From Polyangiaceae bacterium (GTDB lineage: Bacteria > Myxococcota_A > Polyangia > Polyangiales > Polyangiaceae), in the NCBI GenBank assembly GCA_016933275.1, contig JAFGBI010000044.1, positions 1 to 49,420 on the forward strand: DNA of 49,420 nt, given 5' to 3'. This document shows positions 1 through 7,606 of this stretch, piece by piece. The notes beneath the pieces are model-generated. The model was not told where the DNA came from and searched no databases. It saw only the letters and a program-made list of their open reading frames with translations. The position numbers were made by a program, and so were the translations under genes. Position 1 is the stretch's first letter. Each line of letters begins with the position of its first letter.

Positions 1-87
1 ACGGCAGCGCTGGAAACGCGTCTGTGCGAGGCGAGGACGCGTTTCCAGCGCTGCCTCTGGAGAGGTCTGCTGCCGGTTCGGTGCTCT
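1..87 (+). repeat. Family A dispersed repeat, copy A1 (left end cut by window)
   Basis: Right part of an element that recurs at 1999-2113, 29147-29214 (inverted) and 39537-39654. Positions 3-22 and 36-55 form a perfect 20-bp inverted repeat around a 13-nt loop. The element ends with CTGCCGGTTCGGTGCTCT, whose reverse complement resembles the left end (CTAGAGCACCGA) of the complete copy at 39537. No coding potential. It looks like a MITE-like or REP-like element. Confidence 0.75.
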
Positions 88-90
88 CGT

Positions 91-254
91 CCCTTAGCGG
101 TGTGATCTTGACCGGATCTGGCAGAACATTTCTCAATGTTCTCACGGCCATCAGCGCTCAGGCGTCAGCGCTCAGGGTCTCCGCGTTCTACCTGACCGCT
201 GACCGCTGACCGCTGACGGCCTGGCCTGTTTGGTTCTGGCTCCGCCGGGTTAGG
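91..254 (+). repeat. Family C dispersed repeat, copy C1
   Basis: About 160 bp, very similar to 5865-6034 and more distantly to 20798-20955 and 31940-32090. Shared blocks in order are GATCTTGACCGGATCTGGCAG, an AAnnTTTCTCAATGTT-like block, GCCATCAGC with CAGGCGTCAGCG, CTACCTGAC, a heptad run (CTGACCG three times, 191-215) and a closing GGTTCTGGCTCCGCC. It lies between an A copy and a B copy. Confidence 0.75.
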
Positions 255-256
255 CT

Positions 257-296
257 GTCGACTTGACGCAGCAACCAACCCGATTGCTGCTCTAGG
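257..296 (+). repeat. Family B dispersed repeat, copy B1
   Basis: A 40-bp unit that is nearly the same as 39658-39697 and as the inverted 29108-29142. Its core GCAGCAA-N-CAAMCC-GATTGCTGC can fold into a stem of up to 9 bp; this copy has one mismatch. It ends in CTCTAGG. It sits 41 bp downstream of the aldehyde dehydrogenase stop codon, where it could act as a 3'-end hairpin. Confidence 0.65.
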
Positions 297-337
297 TCGG
301 GGTTCCCCTATCGATCCGTGGGTCTCCGGCGCCTCGC

Positions 338-1933
338 TCAGCCCCCGAGTGCGCCGAAGTCGGGAACGGTCACGGTCCGTTCGTTCGGGACGTCGATCTG
401 CGCGCGCTGCAGCCGCCCCGAGAAGTCCATGTTGACGGCTTGCCACCGCGTGTACGCGTCGAGCACCCAGATCCCGCACTCTCGCGTCCCATTGCCAGAC
501 CAGCCGTTGCCACCGAAGGGCAGTTGCGATTCTGCGCCGATGGTCGAGTTGTTGACGCTGATCAAGCCAGCGCCGACCTCCTCCCGGAAGCGGAGCATCG
601 CCCGCGCGTCGCGGGTGTATATCGCCGCCGAGAGGGCGTACGGACTGGCTGTCGCCGCTGCGATCGCCTCGTCCAGACCGGCGACCTCGATCAGGTTCAC
701 CGTCGGCCCAAAGCACTCCTCGAGCGCGATCCGCATGGTTGGCTTGACGCGATCGAAGACCCGCGGACTGACATAGAGCCCCTGCGCGGCATCCCCCACG
801 AACCCGGCCGGCGCCTCATTGGCGGTGATCCGCCGACCATCGAGCAGGAGCTCCGCGCCCGCTTCGTTCCCGATCCCGCGCTGCTCGATGAAGCGCTGGA
901 GGAACCGTTCGTGGATCAGCGGTCCGTAGTCGACGTCCTCCCTCCGCGGGTCACCGATGACCAGGGCACGCGCTCGGTGTACCAGCTGCTCGCGGACGAG
1001 CGGCAGCACCCGACGATCGACGACGACGTTGCCGACGCTCGTGCACCGCTGACCAGCGGAGGCGAAGGCGCCCCAGACTGCCCCATCCACGGCCGCCTCG
1101 AGATCGGCATCGGCGAGGATCACCAGCGGGTTCTTCCCACCGAGCTCGAGCGAGGGCACCGTGAGCGCGCGTCCGCACAGCTCGCCCACGAGTCGACCGA
1201 CGGCCGTGGATCCGGTGAAGGAAACCTTGTCGATCCCACCGTCGGAAATCCGCGCCAGAAGCTCGGCCCCGGCTCCGTTCGCGCCCCCGCCGTGCACGAC
1301 GTTGAGCACCCCAGGCGGCAACCCGGCGAGCGCGAAGAGCTCCGTGAGCAGCGCCGCCGTTCCTGGCGCGTCCTCCGAGGGCTTCCACACGACGGTGTTT
1401 CCACAGAGGACCGCCGGGATGAGCTTCCAGGAGGGGACCGCCAATGGGAAATTGCCGGGCGTGACGACGCCCACCACTCCGACCGGGCGGCGATGGGTCA
1501 TCAGCTCCTTCTCCGGCAGCTCGCTCGGCACCGTCTGCCCGTAGAGCCGGCGCCCCTCGCCCAGGAAGAACTCGGCCGTGTCGATCGCCTCCTGGACGCT
1601 ACCCCGCGCTTCGCGGACGGGTTTCCCCACCTCACGGGCGATGAAACGGGCAATCGCCTCCTTCTGGCTTCGGAGGAGGCGGGCGAGGTGTCCGAGTACG
1701 AGAGCGCGCTGGGGTGCAGGGACCCGCGCCCAGCGCGGCTGGGCTTCCCTCGCCGCGCGGCAGGCTTGCGTCACCGTATCGCGACCACTCAGGGGAGCGA
1801 GGGTGACGACATCATCACGCAGGGCAGGATTGTTCCGGGTGAACGACGCGCTGGTGGGGGGCTCGACGCGCCCACCGATCCAATTCGGAGCAAGCAGCGT
1901 GGGCGGCGATCCCGGCTGGTCGCGCGTGTCCAT
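338..1933 (-). CDS. Aldehyde dehydrogenase, probably aminoadipate-semialdehyde dehydrogenase
   Basis: A 531-residue NAD(P)-dependent aldehyde dehydrogenase. It shows the family signature: VVTPGNFPLAVP near the N-terminus, the FTGSTAVGR nucleotide loop, LELGGKNP with the general-base Glu, and SAGQRCTS with the nucleophilic Cys. The C-terminal part (LPFGGNGWSGNG) is also typical. The ATG at 1933 was chosen because the homology begins just after it; the frame stays open far upstream only because of GC-rich antisense bias over the next gene. The upstream neighbour belongs to the saccharopine/lysine-6-dehydrogenase family. Together they suggest lysine conversion through allysine (aminoadipate semialdehyde) to aminoadipate. 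The family is certain; the substrate is inferred from the neighbour. A family A repeat lies in the gap between the two genes. Confidence 0.85.
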   Translation of the reverse strand: MDTRDQPGSPPTLLAPNWIGGRVEPPTSASFTRNNPALRDDVVTLAPLSGRDTVTQACRAAREAQPRWARVPAPQRALVLGHLARLLRSQKEAIARFIAREVGKPVREARGSVQEAIDTAEFFLGEGRRLYGQTVPSELPEKELMTHRRPVGVVGVVTPGNFPLAVPSWKLIPAVLCGNTVVWKPSEDAPGTAALLTELFALAGLPPGVLNVVHGGGANGAGAELLARISDGGIDKVSFTGSTAVGRLVGELCGRALTVPSLELGGKNPLVILADADLEAAVDGAVWGAFASAGQRCTSVGNVVVDRRVLPLVREQLVHRARALVIGDPRREDVDYGPLIHERFLQRFIEQRGIGNEAGAELLLDGRRITANEAPAGFVGDAAQGLYVSPRVFDRVKPTMRIALEECFGPTVNLIEVAGLDEAIAAATASPYALSAAIYTRDARAMLRFREEVGAGLISVNNSTIGAESQLPFGGNGWSGNGTRECGIWVLDAYTRWQAVNMDFSGRLQRAQIDVPNERTVTVPDFGALGG

Positions 1934-1998
1934 GCCGGCCACGTTTGCGCGAAGCGGGCGGCCGCGCAAGTCGCCCGTTGGCCAGCATGGTTCGCGAG

Positions 1999-2113
1999 CT
2001 AGAGCCCCGATCAGGTTGCCAACAGCAACGGCGCCGCCGGCAGCGCACCCGTGCCCAGCGAGGGTACGTTGCCAACGGCGCCTCGCGCGAGATCTGCTGC
2101 CGGTTCGGTGCTC
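1999..2113 (+). repeat. Family A dispersed repeat, copy A2
   Basis: Begins CTAGAGCCCCGATCAGG and ends CTGCTGCCGGTTCGGTGCTC, matching both ends of the copy at 39537-39654. The middle is different: it has a second GTTGCCAACGGCG block and lacks the long 20-bp hairpin. It lies in the 197-bp gap between the two lysine-catabolism genes and would be transcribed as part of that operon. Confidence 0.7.
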
Positions 2114-2130
2114 CAGTGCCGGTCGACGGT

Positions 2131-3297
2131 CTACTCGGTATCCGTCCGCTCCACGATCGCGAGCCCACGTGCGCGCACCGCGGCCAGGTACTCCTCGAGC
2201 GGCAGCGCCAGCTCGCCCGGTACGACACCGCGCCGCGTGATCGCGCCAGCGGCGAGCATGTAGGCGACCGCCGCCGCGGAGTAGCCGGTGGTGCGCGCCA
2301 TCGCCGAGTGTCCCGTGGTGCCGTCCTGCCGATCGATGGCCTCGAACACGATCGTCGTTCGCGTCCCGTTGCGCTCTCCCTCCACCACGACGCGCAAGAG
2401 GACCACGTCCGTGTCGTCGTCCGTCAAGGCCCGTTCCAGCAGACGCTCGGAGAAGGCACGGGGGACGACGCCCTCTACCGGAGACTCGGCGAAGAACCCG
2501 AGGTCGCGCAACGCCGCGAACACGGCGCCATGCCCTGGATAGCGGATGGTCTTGTAGTCGAGGTGCCGCGCGCGCGTGCGCAAGGTCCGCGGCAGGGTCG
2601 AGGAGCCTCCCGAGGTAGTGAACGCCTCCAGCACGTCGAAAGGTGGCGGGAACTCCAACCGCTCGCTCTCGTCGAGGGAAGGGACCACGGCGGTCTCCCC
2701 ATCGCGAATGATCTCCGCGGGCTCGAGGTACTCGTTGGTGAGCCCCCGCACGGAGAAGGCGATCTTGTAGGCGAGCGGGGGTCGCGGGTGCGCCGGCAGC
2801 CCGCCGACCCGGATGGCCACGCGGTGCGCACGGCCCAGCCGCTCCACGCCGAGCGCGGCCAGCATGCAGGCGAGGCCGGGAGCGAGCCCCGTATCCGGGA
2901 TGACGCACACCCCCCGATGCTGGGCCTCCTCGTCCAGCGCGAGCTGGGCCTGGACGACGGCGTTGTTGCCCCCGAGATCGCAGAGGTGAACTCGGGCCTC
3001 GATGGCCGCGGCGGTGAGCGCTCTGTTGTGTCGGTAGTCGGTGGCGGCGAGGACCACGTCGAAGCCGGTGAAACGGCGCTGGAGCGCTGGCTCGCGATCG
3101 AGGTCGCACGGCTCGGTCTCGATACGCGCGCTCTCTCTGCGCGGAGACGCGAGGAGGCGAGCCAGATGGTGCTCGCACGCGGCGAGTCGTTGGGTGTCGC
3201 AGTCGAGGATCCGCACGAGCTTCATGCCGGGCTGGCGAGCAAGATCCCAAGCTGCCGCGCTGCCCATCCGGCCGGCGCCGAGGACGAGCGCTCTCAC
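2131..3297 (-). CDS. Saccharopine dehydrogenase family enzyme, probably lysine 6-dehydrogenase
   Basis: A 388-residue oxidoreductase. The N-terminal Rossmann fold shows MRALVLGAGRMGSAAAWDL (GxGxxG), then DVVLAAT and HLCDLGGN, followed by the family's VIPDTGLAPG motif. The C-terminal half has the ALRDLGFF and TGYSAAAVA segments typical of the family. The length fits single-domain lysine-6-dehydrogenases and lysine-forming-type saccharopine dehydrogenases; these two activities cannot be told apart by reading. An aldehyde dehydrogenase follows on the same strand and would oxidise the allysine product, which favours the lysine-catabolic role. Start is ATG at 3297. The receiver-GGDEF gene ends 61 bp upstream, so the three genes may share a transcript. 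Confidence 0.8.
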   Translation of the reverse strand: MRALVLGAGRMGSAAAWDLARQPGMKLVRILDCDTQRLAACEHHLARLLASPRRESARIETEPCDLDREPALQRRFTGFDVVLAATDYRHNRALTAAAIEARVHLCDLGGNNAVVQAQLALDEEAQHRGVCVIPDTGLAPGLACMLAALGVERLGRAHRVAIRVGGLPAHPRPPLAYKIAFSVRGLTNEYLEPAEIIRDGETAVVPSLDESERLEFPPPFDVLEAFTTSGGSSTLPRTLRTRARHLDYKTIRYPGHGAVFAALRDLGFFAESPVEGVVPRAFSERLLERALTDDDTDVVLLRVVVEGERNGTRTTIVFEAIDRQDGTTGHSAMARTTGYSAAAVAYMLAAGAITRRGVVPGELALPLEEYLAAVRARGLAIVERTDTE

Positions 3298-3358
3298 TGC
3301 GCCGCCTCCTCGCGGAATAGCCGACGCGGCGCCAAGGGGAGGCCAGGGTGGGAAGGCC

Positions 3359-4330
3359 TCACGGGCGCAGCATCCCGTCGCGGGCTATGAGCACGCGCCG
3401 ACCACCCGCGCGCTTCGCCTCGTACAGGGCTCGGTCTGCGGCTTCGATGAGGTCTTCCGGGCCACCGAGCGCCGGATCCTCGCTGGAAGCCACGCCCATG
3501 GAGATGCCAAGCTCCGCCATTGCCTTGCTCCAGCCTTGGCAGTCTCGCGTGAGCCGCTCGGCGATGCGGGCGAGGGCGGCGGCGGCCCCGTCTCGCGACG
3601 TGTGCGGCAGCATGATCGCGAACTCATCGCCACCGTAGCGGGCGCACACGTCCACCTCCCGAAGCGACCCGCTCAGCGTCGTCCCGACCCGGCGAAGGGC
3701 GTCATCGCCAGCGGAGTGGCCCTCGTAGTCGTTGACGACCTTGAATCCGTCGAGATCCGCGATCGCGACCGAGACCGGATGACCGTAGCGCTTGGCGGTG
3801 GCCCACTCCCGGCGGAGCAAATCGAGGAAGCGGCGACGGTTGTACAGCCCCGTCACTTCGTCGGTCATCGCGAGCTGCTCGGTTCGCGCGAGCATCGCCT
3901 CGAGCTCCGCGTTGCGGCGTCGAAGCTCCGCCTTTGCCTCGCGGATTCGAAGCGCAGCATAGATCCTGGCCTCGAGCTCCTCGTCCGCGAAGGGCTTGGG
4001 CAGGTAGTCGTCCGCCCCGACATGGAGGCCCTCGACGCGATCGGCGACGTCACCGCGCACCGTCAGCATGATCACCACGACGTCGCGCGTGGCCTCCGCC
4101 AGTCGGATCCATCGGCAGACGCTGTAGCCGTCCAGATCGTCGAGCATCACGTCCAAGAGCACGACGTCGGGGAGGAGCGCCTTGATCTGGCGCAGCGCTT
4201 CGATACCGCCCGTGGCTTCGTCCACCTCGAAACCGCGCTGCTCGAGGAGTGACCGGAGGTGAGCCCGTTGGTTCCGCGAGTCCTCGACGACGAGGATTCT
4301 CGCCTTGGCGGACAAGCGTCGTGGCACCAT
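3359..4330 (-). CDS. PleD-like response regulator with GGDEF diguanylate cyclase domain
   Basis: A 323-residue cytoplasmic signalling protein. Residues ~10-130 are a CheY-like receiver: ILVVEDSRNQ carries the acidic pair, VVLLDVML the phospho-acceptor Asp, IMLTV the Thr switch and DDYLPKPF the Lys. A short coiled linker (~130-155) leads to a GGDEF domain from MTDEVTGLYNRR to the end. The active-site motif GGDEF is intact. REVD lies five residues before it and matches the RxxD inhibitory I-site, so product feedback inhibition is likely. It should make cyclic di-GMP from two GTP when phosphorylated. No histidine kinase is nearby. Start ATG at 4330. It heads the run of minus-strand genes that includes the lysine-catabolism pair; a functional link is unproven. 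Confidence 0.92.
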   Translation of the reverse strand: MVPRRLSAKARILVVEDSRNQRAHLRSLLEQRGFEVDEATGGIEALRQIKALLPDVVLLDVMLDDLDGYSVCRWIRLAEATRDVVVIMLTVRGDVADRVEGLHVGADDYLPKPFADEELEARIYAALRIREAKAELRRRNAELEAMLARTEQLAMTDEVTGLYNRRRFLDLLRREWATAKRYGHPVSVAIADLDGFKVVNDYEGHSAGDDALRRVGTTLSGSLREVDVCARYGGDEFAIMLPHTSRDGAAAALARIAERLTRDCQGWSKAMAELGISMGVASSEDPALGGPEDLIEAADRALYEAKRAGGRRVLIARDGMLRP

Positions 4331-4549
4331 CGGCTACCACGATATCGCAGAGCGCCGCGGGGCGCCGCAAATGCTGTGGCAACGTGACACACCGATGCCG
4401 GAAGGACCCGCGAACCCGCGCCAGAATGGCAGCAGAGGGCTTCCGTTCCGCCCGGGACCCCCCACGGATCCGTTTCGCCACCACGGCTCGAGGCTGCGGG
4501 CCGACGGGCCCGGACGGTGCTGGCATGGTCTTCGCTTCCGGGCTTGGGC

Positions 4550-5659
4550 ATGCACTTCGACCGGGCGATCCGCATCGTCGCAGCGGGGGCCCTCTTGGCG
4601 AGCCTCGGGATCCTCCGTTGGCTACGGATGCCCACACCCGAGCGGTCACCGCAGCCTACGGCAGCGACGTCGGCGCTCCCCACCGTGGCTGCCCCGGCTC
4701 AGGCCCTCGAATCACGCCGGCTCGCGGTTCTGCCAGCGACCGAGGCTCCCGTCCCGCCACCGACGGCTCGAGTTCGGCCCACGCCGCGCGGGAGCGACAT
4801 CGAGGTGACCCCGAGGCCGTCGCCCCCTCGGGCCGACCCAGCAGCAGCGGAGCGGGAGGGCCGAACCCCACGTCTCTCCACGAGGCGAGTCGAGGCGGCG
4901 GATGATCTCGGCGTGGCTCCTCTGCCTGCACCGCCACCGCTGCGGGAGGCCTGGCATCCCGTCGCCGAGGAGAGCCTCACCCCGGCCCCGGGCGCCTGTG
5001 GCGGGCTGGTCGTTCGGCTGATCACGAGCAGTGTGGATCCCAGCTGGTCCTTCGCCTCGATCGCAGCGGGACCCAATGACGCTGCTCGGCTGCACCATGT
5101 TGGAGACAGGATCGGTCCCTGGCGCGTGGGAGCGATCGAGTGGGACCGCGTCTGGCTCCTCGACGGTGGGGTACGTTGTGCCGCCACGCTCCACGAGGGC
5201 CTCCGCGGGGTGGACGGCGCCATCGGTTCGGGCACCAAGGACAGCGGCCTCGTTGCGGCGGTGGCACCTTCTCCGGCCTGGCAGGTTCCAGCGGAGGTCG
5301 CGCTCGGCATCCAGAAGCGCTCTGAAACCGAGCTCTTGATCGACCCTCGCGCGGTCGACCGCATTTTCGCCCAGGGTGCGGAGTTGCTGGCGGGCACCCG
5401 TCTCGACCCTGTCCAAGAGGCAGGAGCCGTCGTTGGCGTCGAGTTGGGATCCATCGCGTCGGGTTCGCTGCTCGACCGACTCGGCATTGCGCCCGGTGAT
5501 GTACTCCAGGCGCTCGATCAGCAGCGTGTGGATTCGCTCGAGGGCATCATCGCCTCGCTCCGTGCCGCGCGCACAAGGGGTGCCCTCGTCGCGCTGCTCA
5601 ACCGAGGCGGCGAGCCGTTCGATCTCGAGGTCGAGGAGCGCGCGCTCGCCATCGAGTGA
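4550..5659 (+). CDS. GspC-like type II secretion protein with PDZ domain (orphan)
   Basis: About 369 residues. It has a short N-terminal cytoplasmic end, one membrane segment (IVAAGALLASLGILRW) and a long Pro/Ala/Arg-rich periplasmic linker of ~100 residues. A GspC homology-region-like domain follows (LVVRLITSSVDPSWSFASI to VGAIEWDRVWLLDGG), then a C-terminal PDZ domain (IASGSLLDRLGIAPGDVL, with VDSLEGIIASLRAAR). GspC links the inner-membrane platform of the type II secretion system to the secretin. No other gsp gene lies in the window, so it is an orphan here. Start is uncertain: ATG 4550 puts the membrane segment right at the N-terminus, GTG 4517 adds 11 residues, and neither has a clear ribosome-binding site. 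It could also be a stand-alone PDZ protease adaptor. Confidence 0.7.
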   Translation: MHFDRAIRIVAAGALLASLGILRWLRMPTPERSPQPTAATSALPTVAAPAQALESRRLAVLPATEAPVPPPTARVRPTPRGSDIEVTPRPSPPRADPAAAEREGRTPRLSTRRVEAADDLGVAPLPAPPPLREAWHPVAEESLTPAPGACGGLVVRLITSSVDPSWSFASIAAGPNDAARLHHVGDRIGPWRVGAIEWDRVWLLDGGVRCAATLHEGLRGVDGAIGSGTKDSGLVAAVAPSPAWQVPAEVALGIQKRSETELLIDPRAVDRIFAQGAELLAGTRLDPVQEAGAVVGVELGSIASGSLLDRLGIAPGDVLQALDQQRVDSLEGIIASLRAARTRGALVALLNRGGEPFDLEVEERALAIE

Positions 5660-5780
5660 GCGTCGAGTCTCTGGCGATCGCCGACCCGTTGGCCGAAGGC
5701 CTCCCATGAGGTCGTGCCGACGTCGCCGACCAACTGCGACGAGCGCCCAGCTCGATTCCGCTCACCACCCCACCGCGCCG

Positions 5781-5804
5781 CCCACCCAGCTTCTGCTGGG
5801 TGGG
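5781..5804. terminator. GC-rich hairpin, probable bidirectional terminator
   Basis: CCCACCCAGC-TTCT-GCTGGGTGGG is a perfect 10-bp stem with a 4-nt loop. It is 122 bp downstream of the GspC-like gene and lies between convergent genes. There is no U-tract, so it may stabilise 3' ends or act only as a weak intrinsic terminator. Confidence 0.5.
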
Positions 5805-5864
5805 GCCCGGGCGCGTCGGTCCCTGCCGAGGGAGCCGGCGACTTCGCCGCTGTTGACCGGGCTA

Positions 5865-6034
5865 GCCCCTCAGCGGTGTGATCTTGACCGGATCTGGCAG
5901 GAAGAATCTCAATGTTCTCGTGGCCATCAGCAATCAGGCGTCAGCGATCAGGGTCTCCAGGTGCTACCTGACAGCCGACAACTGACCGCTGACGGCCTGG
6001 CAGGCTTGATTCCGGCTCCGCCAGCTTGGGTTCT
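5865..6034 (+). repeat. Family C dispersed repeat, copy C2
   Basis: The closest match to copy C1: CAGCGGTGTGATCTTGACC is identical, followed by GGATCTGGCAG, CTCAATGTTCTC, GGCCATCAGC, CAGGCGTCAGCG, TCAGGGTCTCC, CTACCTGAC, CTGACCGCTGACGGCCTGG and GGCTCCGCC. It has fewer heptads than C1. It lies in a convergent intergenic region. Confidence 0.75.
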
Positions 6035-6257
6035 ACCGCTTCGCGTGCCGTTCGGCGATCGAGTCGGCAGCAATCCTCGACCCTTTGGGGGGCTTCCTCG
6101 CCGACGAATCGGCTCGTATCCCTGGTCACACCCTACTCCCTCGCAGCACGGCCACGCTGACTGCGATGGCCCGGAAGAATCCGGGCTCGGCCTCGGGCTC
6201 CTGGCAACGGGTCGTGCCAGCGGGCTCGCGCTCGACCCGGCCCTATGAAGACACTCC

Positions 6258-7127
6258 CTAGCGACGACCAGCAGCCTTTTTGGCCGGAGCCTTTCTGGCC
6301 GGGGCCTTCTTGGGCGGGGCCTTCTTGGGCGGGGCCTTCTTGGGCGGGGCCTTCTTGGGCGGAGCCTTCTTGGGCGGAGCCTTCTTGGCTGGGGCCTTCT
6401 TGGGCGGAGCCTTCGATTTCGCGGCACGCCTGGGCGCAGCCCGCTTGGCCTCACTCCGAGCCGACTGCCAGAGCGGATCTCCTGACGACGTCACGTCGGG
6501 TATCGAGTCGTCTTCGATTTCGGAATCTACCAATGGCTCGGGGTTGGACCGATCCGCGGTCGGCTCTCCCTCGCCGTCCGCATCGACGCTGCGGGACTTC
6601 GCTCCCGAGTCCGTGGCGGCTGCGGAGGGTACGGTGTCCCTTCGCGGAGGGAGTGGTGGCGGCTCAGCGACCTCGAGGTCGCTGAGATCCTCCGCGCTCC
6701 CATCGTTGATGTCCGCACCGTCGGGGCGTCCGTAGGCGCCGCCACGACGCCGCTCGAGGGTTGCGTCGAGCTTCTCGTCGAGGTCACTGAACTCGAATGG
6801 CTTGTCGAGATAGGCGTCCGCGCCATAGAGGGGAGAGGTCATCTCGTTGAGGCTCTCTCCGATCCCGGTGAGCATGACGACGCCCGTGTGCGCTAGTGAC
6901 ACGGCCTCTCTGACGCGGCGGCACACCTCCCACCCACTCATCCCGGGCATCATCACGTCGAGGACGATGAGATCCGGGAGATGCTCCTGTGCAAGCTCCC
7001 AGGCGTCGTCGCCATCCACGGCTTCGAGCACCACGAAGCCGTTGTTGCGGAGATGGTTCGAAACCAGCGCGCGCGTACTGGGCTCGTCGTCGGCGACGAG
7101 CACGATCGTCTTAGCGTAGTTCGACAT
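6258..7127 (-). CDS. Response regulator with histone-H1-like Lys/Ala/Pro tail
   Basis: 289 residues. Residues ~5-125 are a complete CheY-like receiver: VLVADDE carries the acidic residues, [15 protein letters not shown] the phospho-acceptor Asp, GVVMLTG the Thr position and DAYLDKPF the Lys. A ~90-residue acidic, low-complexity linker follows. The last ~75 residues are very basic, built from [10 protein letters not shown] units with alternate KR pairs, like eukaryotic H1 tails and bacterial H1-like proteins. The tail is encoded by a 15-bp tandem repeat. There is no HTH, GGDEF or HD-GYP output domain, so output may be through DNA or nucleoid binding by the tail. ATG 7127 was preferred over the upstream TTG because the receiver begins there and a GGGAGA site precedes it. 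Confidence 0.85.
   Translation of the reverse strand: MSNYAKTIVLVADDEPSTRALVSNHLRNNGFVVLEAVDGDDAWELAQEHLPDLIVLDVMMPGMSGWEVCRRVREAVSLAHTGVVMLTGIGESLNEMTSPLYGADAYLDKPFEFSDLDEKLDATLERRRGGAYGRPDGADINDGSAEDLSDLEVAEPPPLPPRRDTVPSAAATDSGAKSRSVDADGEGEPTADRSNPEPLVDSEIEDDSIPDVTSSGDPLWQSARSEAKRAAPRRAAKSKAPPKKAPAKKAPPKKAPPKKAPPKKAPPKKAPPKKAPARKAPAKKAAGRR
6286..6414 (-). repeat. 15-bp tandem repeat encoding the KKAPP tail
   Basis: About 8.5 units of GGGGCCTTCTTGGGC (plus-strand reading), several of them identical in a row at 6301-6360 and others with single changes. Each unit encodes five residues (A-P-P-K-K in coding sense). Copy number could vary between strains by slippage without breaking the frame. 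Confidence 0.85.
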
Positions 7128-7606
7128 TGGGGGGTCTCCCGGGGGGCTAGCGAGGCGTATTCGACCCAGCGCTCGCCGCCGGGTCAAGTGCCGTTGCTCC
7201 CGGGTCTAGCCCCGATCGCTTCTGTCGCACCCGCGTTCGGCCGCGGTCGCGGAGCCGCCGAAGAGCACCGCGCTCGAGACCAGGCCCAGACCGGAGCCAA
7301 GCCGCGTGCGCGACTGGGCGTCGAACCCACGATTGCGCGCCTGGCTGCACAATTCCTCTGGGAGCTGTGGAAGGCAGCGGCAAACCCTCCCTCCTTCCAC
7401 CGCAACATGGACCAAGTGGCCAGCGGGCCGGCGGTGGTCTGTCCCGCATTCCGCCGTACAGTGTCGCCCACCCGAGAACCCGAACCAGGCGCGAACGGGG
7501 TCCTTTTGGCGCTACCATCCTCTCCGCGACCGCCCAGATGAAAGCGAAGGGAACTTTTGCGCGTTAGAGCCGTCACCAGACCTTGTTCCGAGGAGTACCG
7601 CAAGCG
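7128..7606. other. 479-bp divergent intergenic region
   Basis: Separates the H1-tailed response regulator (minus) from the MoxR cluster (plus). It holds a possible minus-strand promoter at 7159-7187. Several short minus-strand frames cross it, but none shows a recognisable domain or a good start site. The promoter of the MoxR cluster must lie here but could not be identified by eye. Confidence 0.5.
7159..7187 (-). promoter_or_regulatory. Candidate sigma70-type promoter of the H1-tailed response regulator
   Basis: On the minus strand TTGACC (7187-7182) is separated by 17 bp from TCGAAT (7164-7159), which matches the -10 consensus at four of six positions. The start ATG is 32 bp further downstream. 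This is a match by eye only. Confidence 0.35.

Larger units (their letters stand above)
5660..6257. other. 598-bp convergent intergenic region with hairpin and repeat C2
   Basis: Lies between the 3' ends of the GspC-like gene and the H1-tailed response regulator. It holds the strong hairpin at 5781-5804 and repeat copy C2 at 5865-6034. Nothing else was recognised; the open frames running through it have no homology signal. Confidence 0.6.

Noticed and set aside
1934..3250. Upstream extension of the aldehyde dehydrogenase frame to ~970 residues
   Set aside because: This part overlaps the saccharopine-family gene on the same strand in another frame and is Arg/Ala/Gly-rich with no homology; it is a GC-bias shadow.
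7184..7603. Minus-strand frames between the response regulator and the MoxR cluster
   Set aside because: Low-complexity composition, no start signal, no family resemblance; one would overlap the candidate response-regulator promoter.
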